A DNA stretch of 64,000 bases from Gymnogyps californianus. Its lineage: Eukaryota > Chordata > Aves > Accipitriformes > Cathartidae. Every line of letters begins with the position of its first letter. Position 1 is the first letter of the stretch. Shown piece by piece: positions 51,128 through 63,095 of this stretch. Made by a program: the position numbers and the translations under genes. The notes under the pieces were generated by a model that worked only from the letters and a program-made list of their open reading frames with translations, made no database searches and was not told the DNA's origin. The stretch lies in assembly GCF_018139145.2 (NCBI RefSeq), contig NC_059481.1:2034368-2098367 (forward strand), written 5' to 3'.

Positions 51128-53335
51128 TACAAGTCATCAGACTTCACTCCTACCTTACAACAATACTTGAAGTACATTCAGTCAGAAATGCACTGATTTG
51201 GTTTCTGTTTTTCACTTAAAAATGTAAAGCTCATTGCAAGGGGTAGATTTTGGCAAGGAAAAAAGTGAAACAGGATAAAACTGATAAGTAAAATTCAGTG
51301 ACTGCAGTTCACAACAGCTGGGGAATGAGGTCTCCTAATAGGTGTGTGAACGTCTGACACTCCTCAGGACAGCAGAGGCCATCATACCAGAGCCCAGAAC
51401 ACCACATGGTCCTTGGCTTCCAATTTCTGCGTAAGAAAACTCTGAGTACATGTCCCTCAATGCTGACATATGTTGACAGAACTGGATGAAGATATTTTTG
51501 TGATGCGTACAGAACTGCTATGCAATAATCAAATACTGAGATGCTGTAATTTCATTAGCACTGCAGGATCTGGGCAGTGAGGTTGCTGACTGTCAGATCA
51601 CATTCAGATGAAAGTAGGTACAACTAACTATGCGAAACGTTGATTAATGGAATGAACCTGTCAGTTAATGAGGAAGTCTCACAACTACTGAAAAAGCAAC
51701 TAAAGCATAAGGTAACACTGTTTATTACAAAAATGAAAGCAATAAATCAAGTATTCTGAATAGAACATTTTCACTAACCTGTTATTTATGCCACTGTTGA
51801 GTATTCCTATTTATCCCTTTAATACAGCTGGGTAGAAGCAGATGGTAAGTTGTCAGTACCACAGGAAAACTTCCAGAATTTCTAAAATGCACCTTTTGTT
51901 GCTTATCTTATCCATTTCATGCATCCGGTAGCCTCTATTTTGTTAATACATTATTTGTCCAATTTGTATAAGTTACTCCAGTCCATCCTTTGCACTTGTG
52001 GCAAATCTACACTCACACTTGACAATAAAGTTATGGTAATATGATTTTATTGTTGCTGTTCAGCACCACTGTTATTAAAAATCAGTAATGTAGATGGCTC
52101 AGCAAAATGCCTAGTACCAAAATCAACTGTTATACATATAACAATTAATAGCACATTATGAAATCCATATTGTGCAGGAGCAGAACGGATCTCTCTTCCT
52201 GCACGGATCTCTCTGCTTCTGGCAGAGTTTCTCTAACTTATTAACAGGACTACACACTTTTGCAGGGAGAGAATTAACTTTTACCACTGCAGTCTGTGAA
52301 GTCTCAAGCAAATCTGAAGTATACCACAATGATAAACCCTCGGCACATACATAGGATTTGCTATCTCATCTCTGATGAAACACATTTTAATCTGTCAGGC
52401 TCACCTACCAGTCTCCTTCTTCTACTTTCTATTCTGTAATTTAAAAAAAATTGGCAACCTCTGTAGCATTTTACAAAAAACCCCATTTTAACCATCTTCC
52501 TATGTCTGCTCTCTGAATACAGAACTAATCATGCAATTCCCCAAAGACATCAGAATCAGCGAGAGCTTGTGTATCGGTCTTAACACAATGCTCATTTCTC
52601 GTGGTTCAAACCTTACTTTATACACATGTAAAAGCATAATGCATTCATGTCCAAAAACTCAAAGCAAACTAGTAGATCCTAGTCAAGCAAAAACCTATGA
52701 TCAGAAAATTAAAGGGTGCTAGAATCGTGTTTAAGGTTCAGCATCCAAAGTAAACATGGTTGTGATTGGTACGTCTAGATGAGGGTAGCATGAGATACTG
52801 CCCAATCACGGTTAAGTTGCACTGGCTGAGCTTCAGGTCTAAATAAACTGCAGGTACTGTATACGCTACTGAGGTGCCCTCACAAAGCTGTGAAGGAAAG
52901 AATTCGTATAGCCTTTTACACACTGCGACTGGCTTTATGTCGCCCTAATAACTCCTTCTTTTCATGTGTGATTTCAATAATACATTATTATTAAAGGATT
53001 TGATGGGAGTATCTGATGCTCTTAGTTTACTTCTGCCTCTTTCAAAACCGCCTTTTGAAATTTTTGTTTTGGTAAAAGATGGAGCTTTTGTTTTCCTCCT
53101 ACAGAAGCCTTTAGCACGTTTGCCAGAAATCACTCTTGGAAACTAGACACTAGAAGATGCTGCAAACAAACCATTTTCCACAGAACTTCAGCTGAATTAG
53201 GGGAAAATAGATTCAATATATGTACTCATGCTATCTTTCTCTGACAATAATATTCAGCTGCTTCTGTAGTTTCCAAGAAAGTCCCAAGTCTACAGGCCAA
53301 TTCTGAATGTTTGACAAGCGCAATTTGAGAAATCC
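51128..53335. other. Intergenic; no gene seen
   Basis: AT-rich DNA with only short frames and no recognisable repeat or RNA gene. Confidence 0.6.
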
Positions 53336-53337
53336 TC

Positions 53338-53525
53338 CTGGGGAAGCAGTGATTAGAGAAGGCAACTGGCAGCTAGGATGCCCACGCTGTATTCCCTGTT
53401 TCATTACTGATTTTTCTGGATGACCTTGTCAAGTCATTTAATGCCTTTCTGCCTGTGTTTCCCTATCTGCAAAATGTTCAGATAAACACCTTCCTTTTGA
53501 AAACACTCTAAAATTGTTTATTATG
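53338..53525 (+). repeat. MIR SINE, nearly full core
   Basis: The best MIR match in the window. It begins 'cagtgattagagaaggcaac', then 'ggatgaccttgtcaagtcat' with 'ttaatgcctttctgcctgtg', then 'tttccctatctgcaaaatg' and 'cagataaacaccttcc'. These follow the MIR order of promoter box, 'tgaccttgggcaagtcactt', 'cctcagtttcctcatctgta' and 'aaaatggggataat'. Plus orientation. Confidence 0.65.
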
Positions 53526-54470
53526 GAAATAGTTCCTCAGATGTTAATCTGGTTGTCGGGGTGTAACATCAGATGAAAAACACAACTGCCACATGACATA
53601 AATGTCAATCTAATATTTTCTAACAGATTAAACCATCGCAGTTTAAGTAATAGGTTAACCTTGCACCTGAAGGTTTTATTACAGATGAGACAGTAGTTAC
53701 TCATTCCATTTTAACCTTATTCGTATCAGCCAAGCCAGCATCACAAGTGCAAACCATAAAGGTAACAAAAAGCAAAAAAATTGGCATAAACTTCTTTGTT
53801 CCGCTCAATTTAAGAAGAGTGACTATTTAGCCAAGCTTTATCTTGGTCAAGTATGTGCTGCTGGCAGTAGGCAATGCTCAGAACTGGGATTAAAGCTACT
53901 GGCATAGTACCCTCAAGCATGCAGATGGTTTAACAGCAGCTAGTGGTGACTGGCACCCCTAAGTCCGTTCAGGTCAGTAGACTCTCATGCACATCTTCCT
54001 GAATGGTAACTGGCTCTTCCATGCCCCCTCAATGACCTTTACTGGCTAATGCACGTTTTTATTGATAATGGGCCAAGATACGTACTACAAATGGAATACC
54101 TAAGTGCAGTCTTATTATGAGTCATTTCACCATCACTCTTTTTCTAGAGAAAGTGTAGTATTACATAATTCCAGGAGGAACCTAATAGCAGAGAGGAAGC
54201 AAAATGGGAAGGGAGAGGAGTGCAATTCCGATTTATTAATCCAGCTGTACAAACCTGGGCTGGCTAACAACATGCAACACACACTGAAAAGAGAGTGCTT
54301 TTTGACACTGAACACAGATCCCACTTCAGGTATCACAAAAGCACTGTTGAAATTCTGTGAAGTAAGCACAGCACCTTGCACCAAGAAATGAAAAGGCACT
54401 TTAGAGTTTAGGACAGCTTTTCTACAGGGACTTGGAACACATTTCACCTGAGGAACGATGCATGCTGACA
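53526..54470. other. Intergenic, upstream of REC114 island
   Basis: AT-rich DNA without a supported gene. The base composition switches abruptly to GC-rich near 54470. Confidence 0.6.
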
Positions 54471-54581
54471 TCGTGGCCGGCTTCCACAAGCATTTCACCG
54501 AGCGCAGCAACGGACCGCGGGCGGCTACACCGCCGCCTCCTTCTCGCTGCGCAGCCCTGGCCGTGCTCCCTCATCCCCCAC

Positions 54582-54592
54582 AAAATGGCGGC
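54582..54592 (+). promoter_or_regulatory. YY1-type motif in REC114 island
   Basis: AAAATGGCGGC matches the YY1 core ATGGCGGC. It lies about 450 bases before the REC114 start codon, near the upstream edge of the CpG island, and could mark an upstream start site. Confidence 0.45.
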
Positions 54593-54732
54593 CGGGCGCA
54601 CCCCGGCGTCCGCGCTTCTGCCTCCCTCGGCAACGCCAGGCGGTCCCGCCACATCGGTACACCCGGAGGCTGTTGGGAGAAGGGGGAGGCAGTAGCCGCG
54701 CTCCCCTCGGAGAAGTAGCACGCTCGAAAGGA

Positions 54733-54799
54733 GACGGACGGCACGGGACGGCACGGGACGGCACGGGACGGCGACGGCACGGCACGGCACGGCACGGCG
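54733..54799 (+). repeat. GC-rich tandem repeat, GACGGCACGG / CACGG units
   Basis: Three to four copies of a 10-base unit GACGGCACGG (with a frame slip) are followed by about five copies of CACGG. This is a small minisatellite, about 250 bases upstream of the REC114 start. It is likely to vary in length between individuals and to be hard to sequence. Confidence 0.85.
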
Positions 54800-54882
54800 C
54801 TGAGGAGAGCGAAGCGACAGCACTGGGGCTCGTGCGACCGGTCGCTAGAAAAGGACCAGCGGGAGCCCGAGCGCGCTACCTC

Positions 54883-54957
54883 ATTGGCTCTCGTTTCTCT
54901 GCCGCCCGCTGATTGGTGAACAATTCCCCCCACGCGCCCTCTCTTCCCTCCTATTGG
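54883..54957 (+). promoter_or_regulatory. REC114: Three ATTGG (inverted CCAAT) boxes
   Basis: ATTGG occurs at 54883-54887, 54912-54916 and 54953-54957, all in the same orientation, spaced 29 and 41 bases. The last is about 86 bases before the start codon. Spaced inverted CCAAT boxes are typical NF-Y sites in TATA-less promoters. Confidence 0.6.
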
Positions 54958-55042
54958 CTCCTGCTTCCCGCTCAACTCCTGTGTGCCGGCCGCCAGCGCG
55001 ATGCTTCTCCCTGTTGTGCACCGCGGTCCCCTCAGTGCGGGG

Positions 55043-55216
55043 ATGGCGGTGGCGGGCGGGGGTCGCGGCTCCGAGCCGGGGCAGGCTTCTGCGCCGGGCG
55101 GCGCCGGCGACACCTCCCTCCTCGGCAGCGCCACAACGTGGCCCTTGAAGCGCTACGGCCGCTTCCTACCCCCGACGGATGGCGACGATGAAGGGCAAAA
55201 CGCCTCCTCTTGGAAG
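55043..55216 (+). CDS. REC114: REC114 coding exon 1
   Basis: First coding exon of REC114, a meiotic chromosome-axis protein that works with MEI4 and IHO1 to promote SPO11-dependent DNA double-strand breaks. It encodes residues 1-58. The early residues are low-complexity Gly/Ala/Ser, while residues 33-41 (WPLKRYGRF) match the conserved motif near the N-terminus of mammalian REC114, where the PH-like fold begins. The exon ends TGG AAG with donor GTGACG in phase 0, matching the mammalian boundary after TWK. The ATG at 55043 has a good context (GGGGATGG) and gives MA..., as in human. An ATG at 55001 in the same frame would add 14 residues. The family evolves fast, but motif, phase and position beside HCN4 all agree. 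Confidence 0.88.
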
Positions 55217-55705
55217 GTGACGGGCGGCGCGGGGGCGGGGGGGGGCTGGCTGCTTGGTTTTGCTGTAACTGGCTCCAGTGGGGTCTAGGAGGCCGCTGTG
55301 TAGCAAGCAGTAATAAGTGAGGCCTTTGCGGGTATCTTTTTGCAAATCCAGAGTTAATGCAGGAATCAGGAACACCAACACATCAGTGACACCGTAGTTA
55401 GTGGCCCACTTTTTTTCATTCCTTCCTTCAGCAGTGACCTGTGGTATTAAAAACTATAGATCAAGTTGGAAGAGTCTAGATGGTTGTTTAAAGTAGTTAA
55501 ATCTGTATATGGAGTTACAATTAGTAAAATATTCTTAAATGCGCCTCCTGTCTGTGGGAGTGAAGGGAAGTTGCGTTACTGAGAGGTAAATTATACACCT
55601 GACTTCTAGCACCAACCTTTGAAACCTTTTATTTTGCACTAGAAATGGAAAATGTAGGTTCTGTGCTTACAGGGCTAGATTTTTGTTTTGTCTATTTTTT
55701 TAAAG
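55217..55705 (+). other. REC114: REC114 intron 1
   Basis: A short intron of 489 bases, with GT at 55217 and AG at 55704-55705 preceded by a T-rich tract. It goes from CpG-rich at its left end to AT-rich. It holds no other feature. Confidence 0.85.
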
Positions 55706-55795
55706 GTTTTTGAATCAAATGAAGAATCAGGCCATCTTATCCTTACCATTGTTGTATCTGGCCATTTCTTTATTTCCCAAGGGCGAACAGTACTG
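55706..55795 (+). CDS. REC114: REC114 coding exon 2
   Basis: Exactly 30 codons, phase 0 on both sides, bounded by a T-rich acceptor ending AAAG and a consensus donor GTAAGT. It encodes residues 59-88 of the protein. The motifs VFESNEESG and LTIVVSGHFFISQG are nearly the same as in mammalian REC114, where they form beta strands of the N-terminal PH-like domain that binds the N-terminal helix of partner proteins such as TOPOVIBL and ANKRD31. The length equals that of the mammalian exon as I recall it. The next conserved block (starting EGFSLI in mammals, with a WLKIVRR motif) was not found downstream in the window. Confidence 0.92.
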
Positions 55796-57839
55796 GTAAG
55801 TTTCTCATGTATAAAGAACATTTCTCCTTTCATGTTAGCATCAGTATTAACTTCGTTTCCCTTCTCAGCTTCGTGTTCTCTCCCACTGAAAGGAAATTGC
55901 CAATTTTATTTTGCTCATGGAAATTCTCATGTGCTGCTTTCTCTCTACGTTTATCAGACTAATACTAAATGCATTATTTCATACTGAGGAACAGTGTTTC
56001 TTCTGTGGTTCTAAAAATCTAGATTAAGATGTAATACTAAGTGCTGCTGATGTTGAAAGATACGTGGGTTTTTTTCATCATTCTTCTGCCTAAGAAAACA
56101 GAGAAAATACACTGTTAAGAGATAGATAAAAAGGTAACTATAATTTCCTATAAGATTTGTTATGTGATCCAGCTAGTTTCTTGCCAATGACCTGTTCATA
56201 TTTTGGTTTTGATAATTTGGTTTATCAAAGGGTATTTTTTTTTTATGTTGGGTAATGTGATCTAACATACAGCTTCCATTCATGGAGACAAAATAACAAC
56301 TTCGAAGTTGTGTCAACTGATTTTCCTGTAGCCTGTACTTGCTTAAGCGTGACCAGCTACTAAACTGTAAAGATTTCACAATGACACTGAAGAGGTTAAA
56401 AGAAACACTCCATCTAGAAGGAGTTGGTTTGATACTCATGACAGAGAAGGCCTGTGCTGGAAAGTGGAATCAAGTGTGTTCAGTGCATATCACTGATAGT
56501 CAGTGATGATAACAAGTAGGAATTGGCTGATAAATATATTAGAAAGCTATTGCAAACCACTGGAAGATGCTGCAGTATTAAGATAACAAAGATTTATATT
56601 TTTTAAATACAGAATGTATAAGAGAGTATGTTGTAGCTTTAAATAAGTATAAGCTTATACATTAGTTTTTACTGTGCCTCTTAAAAGGTCTTAAACTTAC
56701 AGAAATGTCTTGCAAGTATAGGGGGACAACCAAGGATACCCTTGAATTTTTTTCGCCTGTGAGTGTGTTAAGAATATTGAATAGATAATGAATGAGCTAA
56801 CAGAGAGCTGTCAGTCTGGATACCCCTCATACAAGACAAGGTATTTGGCTCACATACTTAGTGAGGACAAGTTGAATGTTCTTGGACACGGTAAAAATGG
56901 AACATGGAAAGTATTTTAGCAGTTGTGTTGAATAAGAAAAAGGGATGGAGTAATTGAAAGTCCAGATAGTTAAAAGAAACGCAACGGAAATGAGACTTGC
57001 TGCCATCTCTTACCAAATTCTGCTTGGAATGAATCAGTGCAGAATGCACCTCTCTTGGGGCTGGTCCTGTTTTCAATATTCTGATCAGACGGCTGTAACT
57101 GTTTAGTAACTAGTAGACTTACATTACTCTGTAGAATGTCCTTGAAATAACCATATGAAGGCTAACTGAAAGTAAGTTTTAATAACTAACTAAAGAGCAA
57201 AAAAGGCACAGACAAAAGCTGTAGCCCTTCAAAGACTGCGTCTGGCAAAGACTGAATCTGGCAAGTAACCATGGGCAGATAAAAGTGTGCTGTCGTAAGG
57301 GATGAGTGCAGGAAGTATAAGAAAAGCTTTATAAAGACTTGGCTGAGAAGAGCACTTTCTTGCAGCTCTTAGGTTTAGTGGCTAGTGAAGCTTTCAGGCA
57401 GCTGCCTTGCTTGAAATGCCAGATGAGGAATTTCTGAGATCTATCAGGTCTGTTTCAGCTTCTAAGAGACACTAAGATATTGCAGTAATGATCACAGCCT
57501 AAGAATAGTGCAGAATAGAGGTGGAACAGACATGCTTGGTAAATGTGACTGAAATATAATACTGAGAGTTTAAAAGAAAAAAAAAGTTGTTTGGTTTTTT
57601 TTAAAAAAAACATTTATTTTGGCGATGCTTCTATACCAACCTTAAGGCCAACACCAACAACATTTTATTAAGTGTTAGAGAAAAGTTATACAAAACTGGT
57701 GTCATATGCATTTTAAAACCTGACTGCCAATTCCTTTGGGTGCACTTCTTCGAGTACATGTAACTGGGATCATGCTGCAGGTGTCTTCTGTGCCTACAGA
57801 AGTAAACTAGTGTGAAATGCACTGGTGCAATATGCCCTA

Positions 57840-58800
57840 TGCCTATTTATATTTCTCAGAGATTGGAGCAGTGGCAGTCCTCCCGCCGTTCCTCTTAAAC
57901 GTACTTAATTCGCTGAAAAACCTAGCAAATACCCAATCCGCTAGTTCTGAATCGGGGCGGGCATCTGCAGAACTATGTTAGGTTTCCTGTTTACAAGGGA
58001 TTTGTTCCAGCACATCTGGCTTCGTTTTACTGCTTAGGCTTGTTCCTTAGGCATATGCCCTCCCAGAAATGCGTCCCTTTTCCCAACACTATGCAAGACT
58101 GATAACGCAGTGATAAAATTCTTCTTCCTGGGACAATCCCAATCTACAGGTATCTTTTCAGTCTTTGAAGAACAGTCTGTGGACTCTCTTTAGTGAAGCA
58201 GCCAGTATCATCAAACAGGAAGGTGATGCACAGGGATTGTGCTGAAAAAGACAGCACAGGCAGTGACGCTCTTAGCCAGTAGCCGATAATAGCTTACAAT
58301 GCAGTAGACTCAAAGCTAGCCAGAACTGCACAGGCCACTGGTGAAATTTTGCAAACTCCTTATTGAGATGCCATATAACAAAAAAAGTTGCAATACTGTG
58401 CAGTCTGTGTTATTGCTGTAGAAATAATCAGGCTGTAGAAATGGTTCATCTCACTGGTTCTATCTCCCTCTAGTCTCCAGCTCTCAGGAGTTGTCAGAAA
58501 CCTGTCACAATATTTAAACAGGCTTTGCACGACTAAGTACATATAGTTCTTTTGAATCTGTCACAGACCAAATCCTCTCACTGGGGGTCCATTATAATGG
58601 ACATTTTGTCACAGAGGATAACGCACAAGTTTCTGCTCCAGAGGGAACGTATCAAGTTTGATAGAACGCTGCAATTGTTAGAATGATTCAGCTCGTGGTT
58701 ATACCGTGTACGCTCAGTTCTACTTGCTGGCCTGGGCTACTGAATATTTCCTTTTTATTGCCAAGGTGTTCTCCAACACGTACGTGCTGCCTTACTTGCA
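57840..58800. other. CpG-richer intronic patch
   Basis: CpG is clearly more frequent here than in the rest of intron 2. A GC box (GGGGCGGGC) sits at 57954-57962 and an ATTGG at 57862-57866. No repeat family is recognised. It might be a weak regulatory island or a relatively young insertion. Confidence 0.3.
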
Positions 58801-59465
58801 TTGAAATTCCCTCTGATGTACTTCCAGAACTGTTTCTTGCTATGTAGTAACTGCATCCTTTAAGTTGCTGATGTCTAGTCTTTTGATCTATCTTCTAATC
58901 CCTACTTTTCAAACCTTTTGATGTACTACAGGCTCCTGGTTTTGAGGGAACTGGATAACAATTATCGTAGCTTTGTACCTTGTACCTCTGCATAGGAACA
59001 CAGTGAGACACAAGATCTGTGTCACGGGGACACCATTTCCTTCTCAACTTGAATAACTGTATTGTATTTTTGTAAAATTTCCATGGATGAATAATAAAGG
59101 GATTTTTTTCCCCTCTAACAGTAATCCAAGAATGAACTGAACTGCTAACTAAATTCAGGAACTCATTCAGTGGTGAATGTTCCTAACTTTTTTTTTATTA
59201 CTGCAGCAGTAATAGTAGAGCAGGAACCCTTGCCCCACCCCAAGAATTTTAACATGAACCATCCTAAGTAAGAGTTTAAAAAAAAAGAAAGTTTTCATCT
59301 AACATCTGTAACAAAGAAAACTTATTAATTGGATGTTTTTAAAATGGGTAATATTGTAGTATGATATATTCTTACCTCTTTGGTTTAAAATTGGCAAGGA
59401 ATGTAGTAAAATCAGTGCATTAATAGATACAAACTATCTTGGTTTGTACCTTCTATTTTCTTTAG

Positions 59466-59669
59466 GAAGACAAAAGTCAGAGTGTATCTGTTCTTCAGTG
59501 GTGTGTACGTTTTACAAAAGCCAAAATGAAGCTTTTTAGCTGCCAGCAAGCTCTGTGTTATGCTGATACTACTGTGGGTGGATGCTTTTTAAAAAGTCCA
59601 GCAAAAAATCAAAGTCACATACTGAGAAGCGTGAACTTCCAGACTCCAGCTGTTTTGTATTTCACATAG
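59466..59669 (+). other. Exon-like open segment in REC114 intron 2
   Basis: An acceptor-like TTTCTTTAG ends at 59465. The frame in phase with exon 2 then stays open for 67 codons to a TAG at 59667. If spliced to exon 2 it would give a shortened REC114 with an unrelated tail. The translation does not match the known REC114 third exon. It could be an alternative last exon or chance. Confidence 0.2.
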
Positions 59670-62600
59670 AACTTTTCTTTGTTCATTCCTCTGCAGTGAA
59701 CAGTGATGTTAACTGAACTGATGCTTGCCTGAACTCGGTGCTGATCAGCTTCATAGTTAGTTTTCCGCTTAACTAATCTTGGTTGGCCAACATGCTAGTG
59801 ATAGCTCCCAACGTTTGCTCTCTTAGTGAGCATGGGCCCTACGCAAAGACCTTTTTTTGGATGAAGGCATATTTTGTTGCATTGCTTAGTGATTCTTTCA
59901 TCAAACTTTTTTCATGTCAAGTGATGATTTATGAAATACTAAAATACATAAACTATTTTCTGTAACATATTCTCCTGTCAGTGTGAAAACAAGAGGAGAT
60001 AGCTTTTGTGTGAGTTTACTTAGTGAATCCTCTTCTTTGGTGTCTACCTTTCGTCTATGTACAACATTCACTACAACTCCATTTGCACAAAACTGAAAGA
60101 GTTGTGTAGAAATGGAAATCTTTATTTCATTGATGGTTGGATTAACATGATTCATTCTAGGAAGAATATTCAAGTGTTCCTGACTTGATGTCAAAATATT
60201 TTCTCTATAATGGATGTATTTATGTATTCTCTTAGTCCTTTTTATTTTCTTAAAGCAAGAGTGTTAAGAAACATTTTCTTTTTCTTAAAAAATTGTAGCT
60301 ATTTAGAGCCAAGTGAGACTGTGACACTTCTCTGATCCGTTTCTAAGAACAACATTTATAAAATAGTAATGAAATATTCACATATCCTAACAACTTTTTT
60401 TTTAATACATACAGAAGACTACAGAATTATTTTCATGAGCAATAAAATAGTAGAATACTTAATGAATTCTCTTCTAGCAGTCTTATCAGTAATGGAAGCG
60501 GAAATACTATTTTCTTGCCAAAAAGAATGCTACAATGTATACACTGAGTCTCAGCACTTTTAAACGAGGCAGATTAGTAAATACCTTGTGCTGCATACAC
60601 TGCTATGTGGTAAGGTGCCATAGGTTTGAAACAATTGATTACACTGGCTGAGAACGCTCCAGAACCGGTCATTAAAGTACTTCCATGCTACTATAACAAA
60701 TAATTGTGGACATGTTCAGTTCTTCCATCAGTTGCTCAAAGAAAACAAATTATTTATTTTAATGGGTAAGCTTCTGGGGAGTGGGTATGTGTTCAAGATC
60801 ACTTTAAACATTCTTTAATGACGCTGCCAGAGACATATTTGAAACTATCTTAACAACTGCTTTCCTTTAAAAATGCAATCTACTTCTTGTGATCAGCCAA
60901 ATGGAATGAAGAGGAGGGTAAATGGAACTTCAGAGCGTGGAACATAAAAATCTCTGATGTATAATGCAATTCAAAGGGTGTTTTGATTTGGTTTTTTTTT
61001 AAACAAAGTTCTTCATTTGGAATTAAATTACATAACATATTTTTAGGACCTTTTTTTTGCTGCAGTGTTGCCTAACAGACTGCATATTTTACGGTAGAAA
61101 AATCTCATTCTTGCATACTGTAGATAATGGAATTTTAACAGGAATATCTCAACAGCATCTCTGTCAATTTCTGGCCATACTCTCAGGATACATCATGTTC
61201 TGTTTACCACAACTCTTATTTCCTTTCCCTCCTTCGAATCAGCACATCATGAAAATTATATTTTGGTGTTTTATGCATTGCAATTAATTCCGGTGCTAGA
61301 ATTCTTAATATCCTACAAATTAAAGAAATTGAAATTGTGAAGAGGACTCATTTAATAAGATAAAATTAATCCAGAGTAATTGATTTGTGACCTGATCTTT
61401 TAAAGTGTAGACTAAATGTCCTTAGTGCCCTCCTGGTCCCCTCATGACTTCTAATAAGCTAACAGTGCTTAGGATACAGTAGATTCTAACTCATTAATTA
61501 GGCAAGCATTCAGCAGATGTCTGATGTTCTTGATGCTCTCTTTGCAGTGCCTGAAACTTATGCACCAAATTTTTGAGATGATATTCACAACAGTGCCTTG
61601 GGTAGATGAAGGTCCCTGCGCAATAAATGAGGACATTTGATGGAAACCTAGGGAAGTGAGCAGGTTGCTAATGCTGCTTAGTGGTAGTACATTGCAAAGC
61701 TAGAGGAAGGTTGTTTTTTTAGTAAAGGTCCTATGATTGCTATTTGAAAGAGTAGAAGGAAACTCAGTTTTATTGACTTATTCAGTACCACAATCGTAGT
61801 TCAAAAATTTCCATTTTCGTTTGTTTATTTTAACATGTGCTGTTGACATGATTGTTTTGGACAACCTGAATATTTTTCTGCATTGGCTTCCCCATTTATG
61901 TTTCATATAATGATACATTCCTGTTGTATAATGATTATGTACTGGTGATAGGCAGCAGTAAAGAGTTTTAAGGGGTTCTGATCTTTATTTTTCTCTTGCC
62001 CCAATTCTTCTAAACCCAACTATTGGAATAGTTTTTAAAGATTAGTGACATCTATTATTTACCCTAAATTAGAGTTTAACGTATGGTATTGATCTAGGTA
62101 AGTATATATTTTGTATCAGGAATTAAAGAAGAAATAGCTTAACTTGACTTATCAATGGGATGCCCTGAAGAGCTTTAGCCAGCTAAACCCATGAACACCC
62201 AGTTCACCTCTCTAGGTCCCTGGTCAAGTGTCACTGTTCTAAAGTGTAGTTTAGGAAGAAAAAAATTTTCAGGTTCTCACTATGAAATATCAAGGTTTGT
62301 CCCAAGTTGGGGTTTATCTTTGCTCTCCACTCCTTCAAGGGGCTGCAGTTTGTACCCATCTGGGGGAACTCTTTCTAGAAAGCTGACACCTGGCAGCACA
62401 TGCTCCTGCACCCACCTCTTTGTACTTTGGCCAAAGACATTCATCGATTGCTGAGTCCCCTGGGCATGGTTGTTTCAGGGGTGGCTGCGTGTGTCCTATA
62501 TTTGCTACTTCATTTAGCTTTCCTGCCTCTGTAGAGACAGAGCACTCTGTTTAATGAGTTCAACCCTGATGTGTTCTTTTCCACAATCAAACAAGCTTAA

Positions 62601-62932
62601 TAGCAAGATTTAAGATCCGGCTTCTAAGAGATTGGGGGTAAAAAAAAAAAAATTGCCTGCAAAAAGATAATGCAGAGCTTAACATCCTTTTGTTCCTTAT
62701 TCCAGTTAGCTTGCTGTCTGTCTGTCTTGGTTGTGGGTTGTTTTTTTTTTTTGGCCTTTCACCTCTTTCCACTTCCTATTCTATATTCTGCAGATCTGTT
62801 TGAGACGGCTAATGCTTATACTAAGTTACATACAGCCTGTGAAGCACACGGTTTCTGCTGTGCTCTCATCTTCCCAACGATGCTATGCATGATGCATTTG
62901 GATACTGACATGTAGCTTGGAAATTTTTGCAG

Positions 62933-63095
62933 GGACAACTTTCTACTTCCCGCACTCTACAAGTTGTCATGTTTGGGGATTATTTTTTTTGTCACGTTGA
63001 CACTCCTACTCTCGACTCAGTTTTCAAGACAGTTCATACCGCAGCAATAAAAACTAATGTATTTGGCCTTATTCAGATCTCAGAAAAAGATACAA
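62933..63095 (+). other. Exon-like segment with acceptor and donor
   Basis: This 163-base segment lies between an acceptor TTTTTGCAG and a donor GTAAGG. It is open in the phase of REC114 exon 2 and retains several CpG (in CCCGCA, CACGTT, CTCGAC, ACCGCA), unlike its flanks. The translation (for example TLQVVMFGDYFF) matches nothing I recognise. A candidate for an unannotated or cassette exon. Confidence 0.22.

Larger units (their letters stand above)
54470..55260. promoter_or_regulatory. REC114: CpG island promoter of REC114
   Basis: A sharply bounded block of high GC and dense CpG covers the promoter and first exon of REC114. It holds a YY1-type motif (AAAATGGCGGC) at 54582-54592, a CACGG-based tandem repeat and three ATTGG boxes within the last 160 bases before the start codon. 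No TATA box is seen. The long minus-strand frames inside it follow from the absence of AT-rich stop codons. Confidence 0.75.

Noticed and set aside
54571..55134. 187-codon minus-strand frame across the REC114 island
   Set aside because: Long open frames on both strands are expected in GC-rich CpG islands. The product is Pro/Arg/Ala-rich low complexity and includes the tandem repeat; no known domain.
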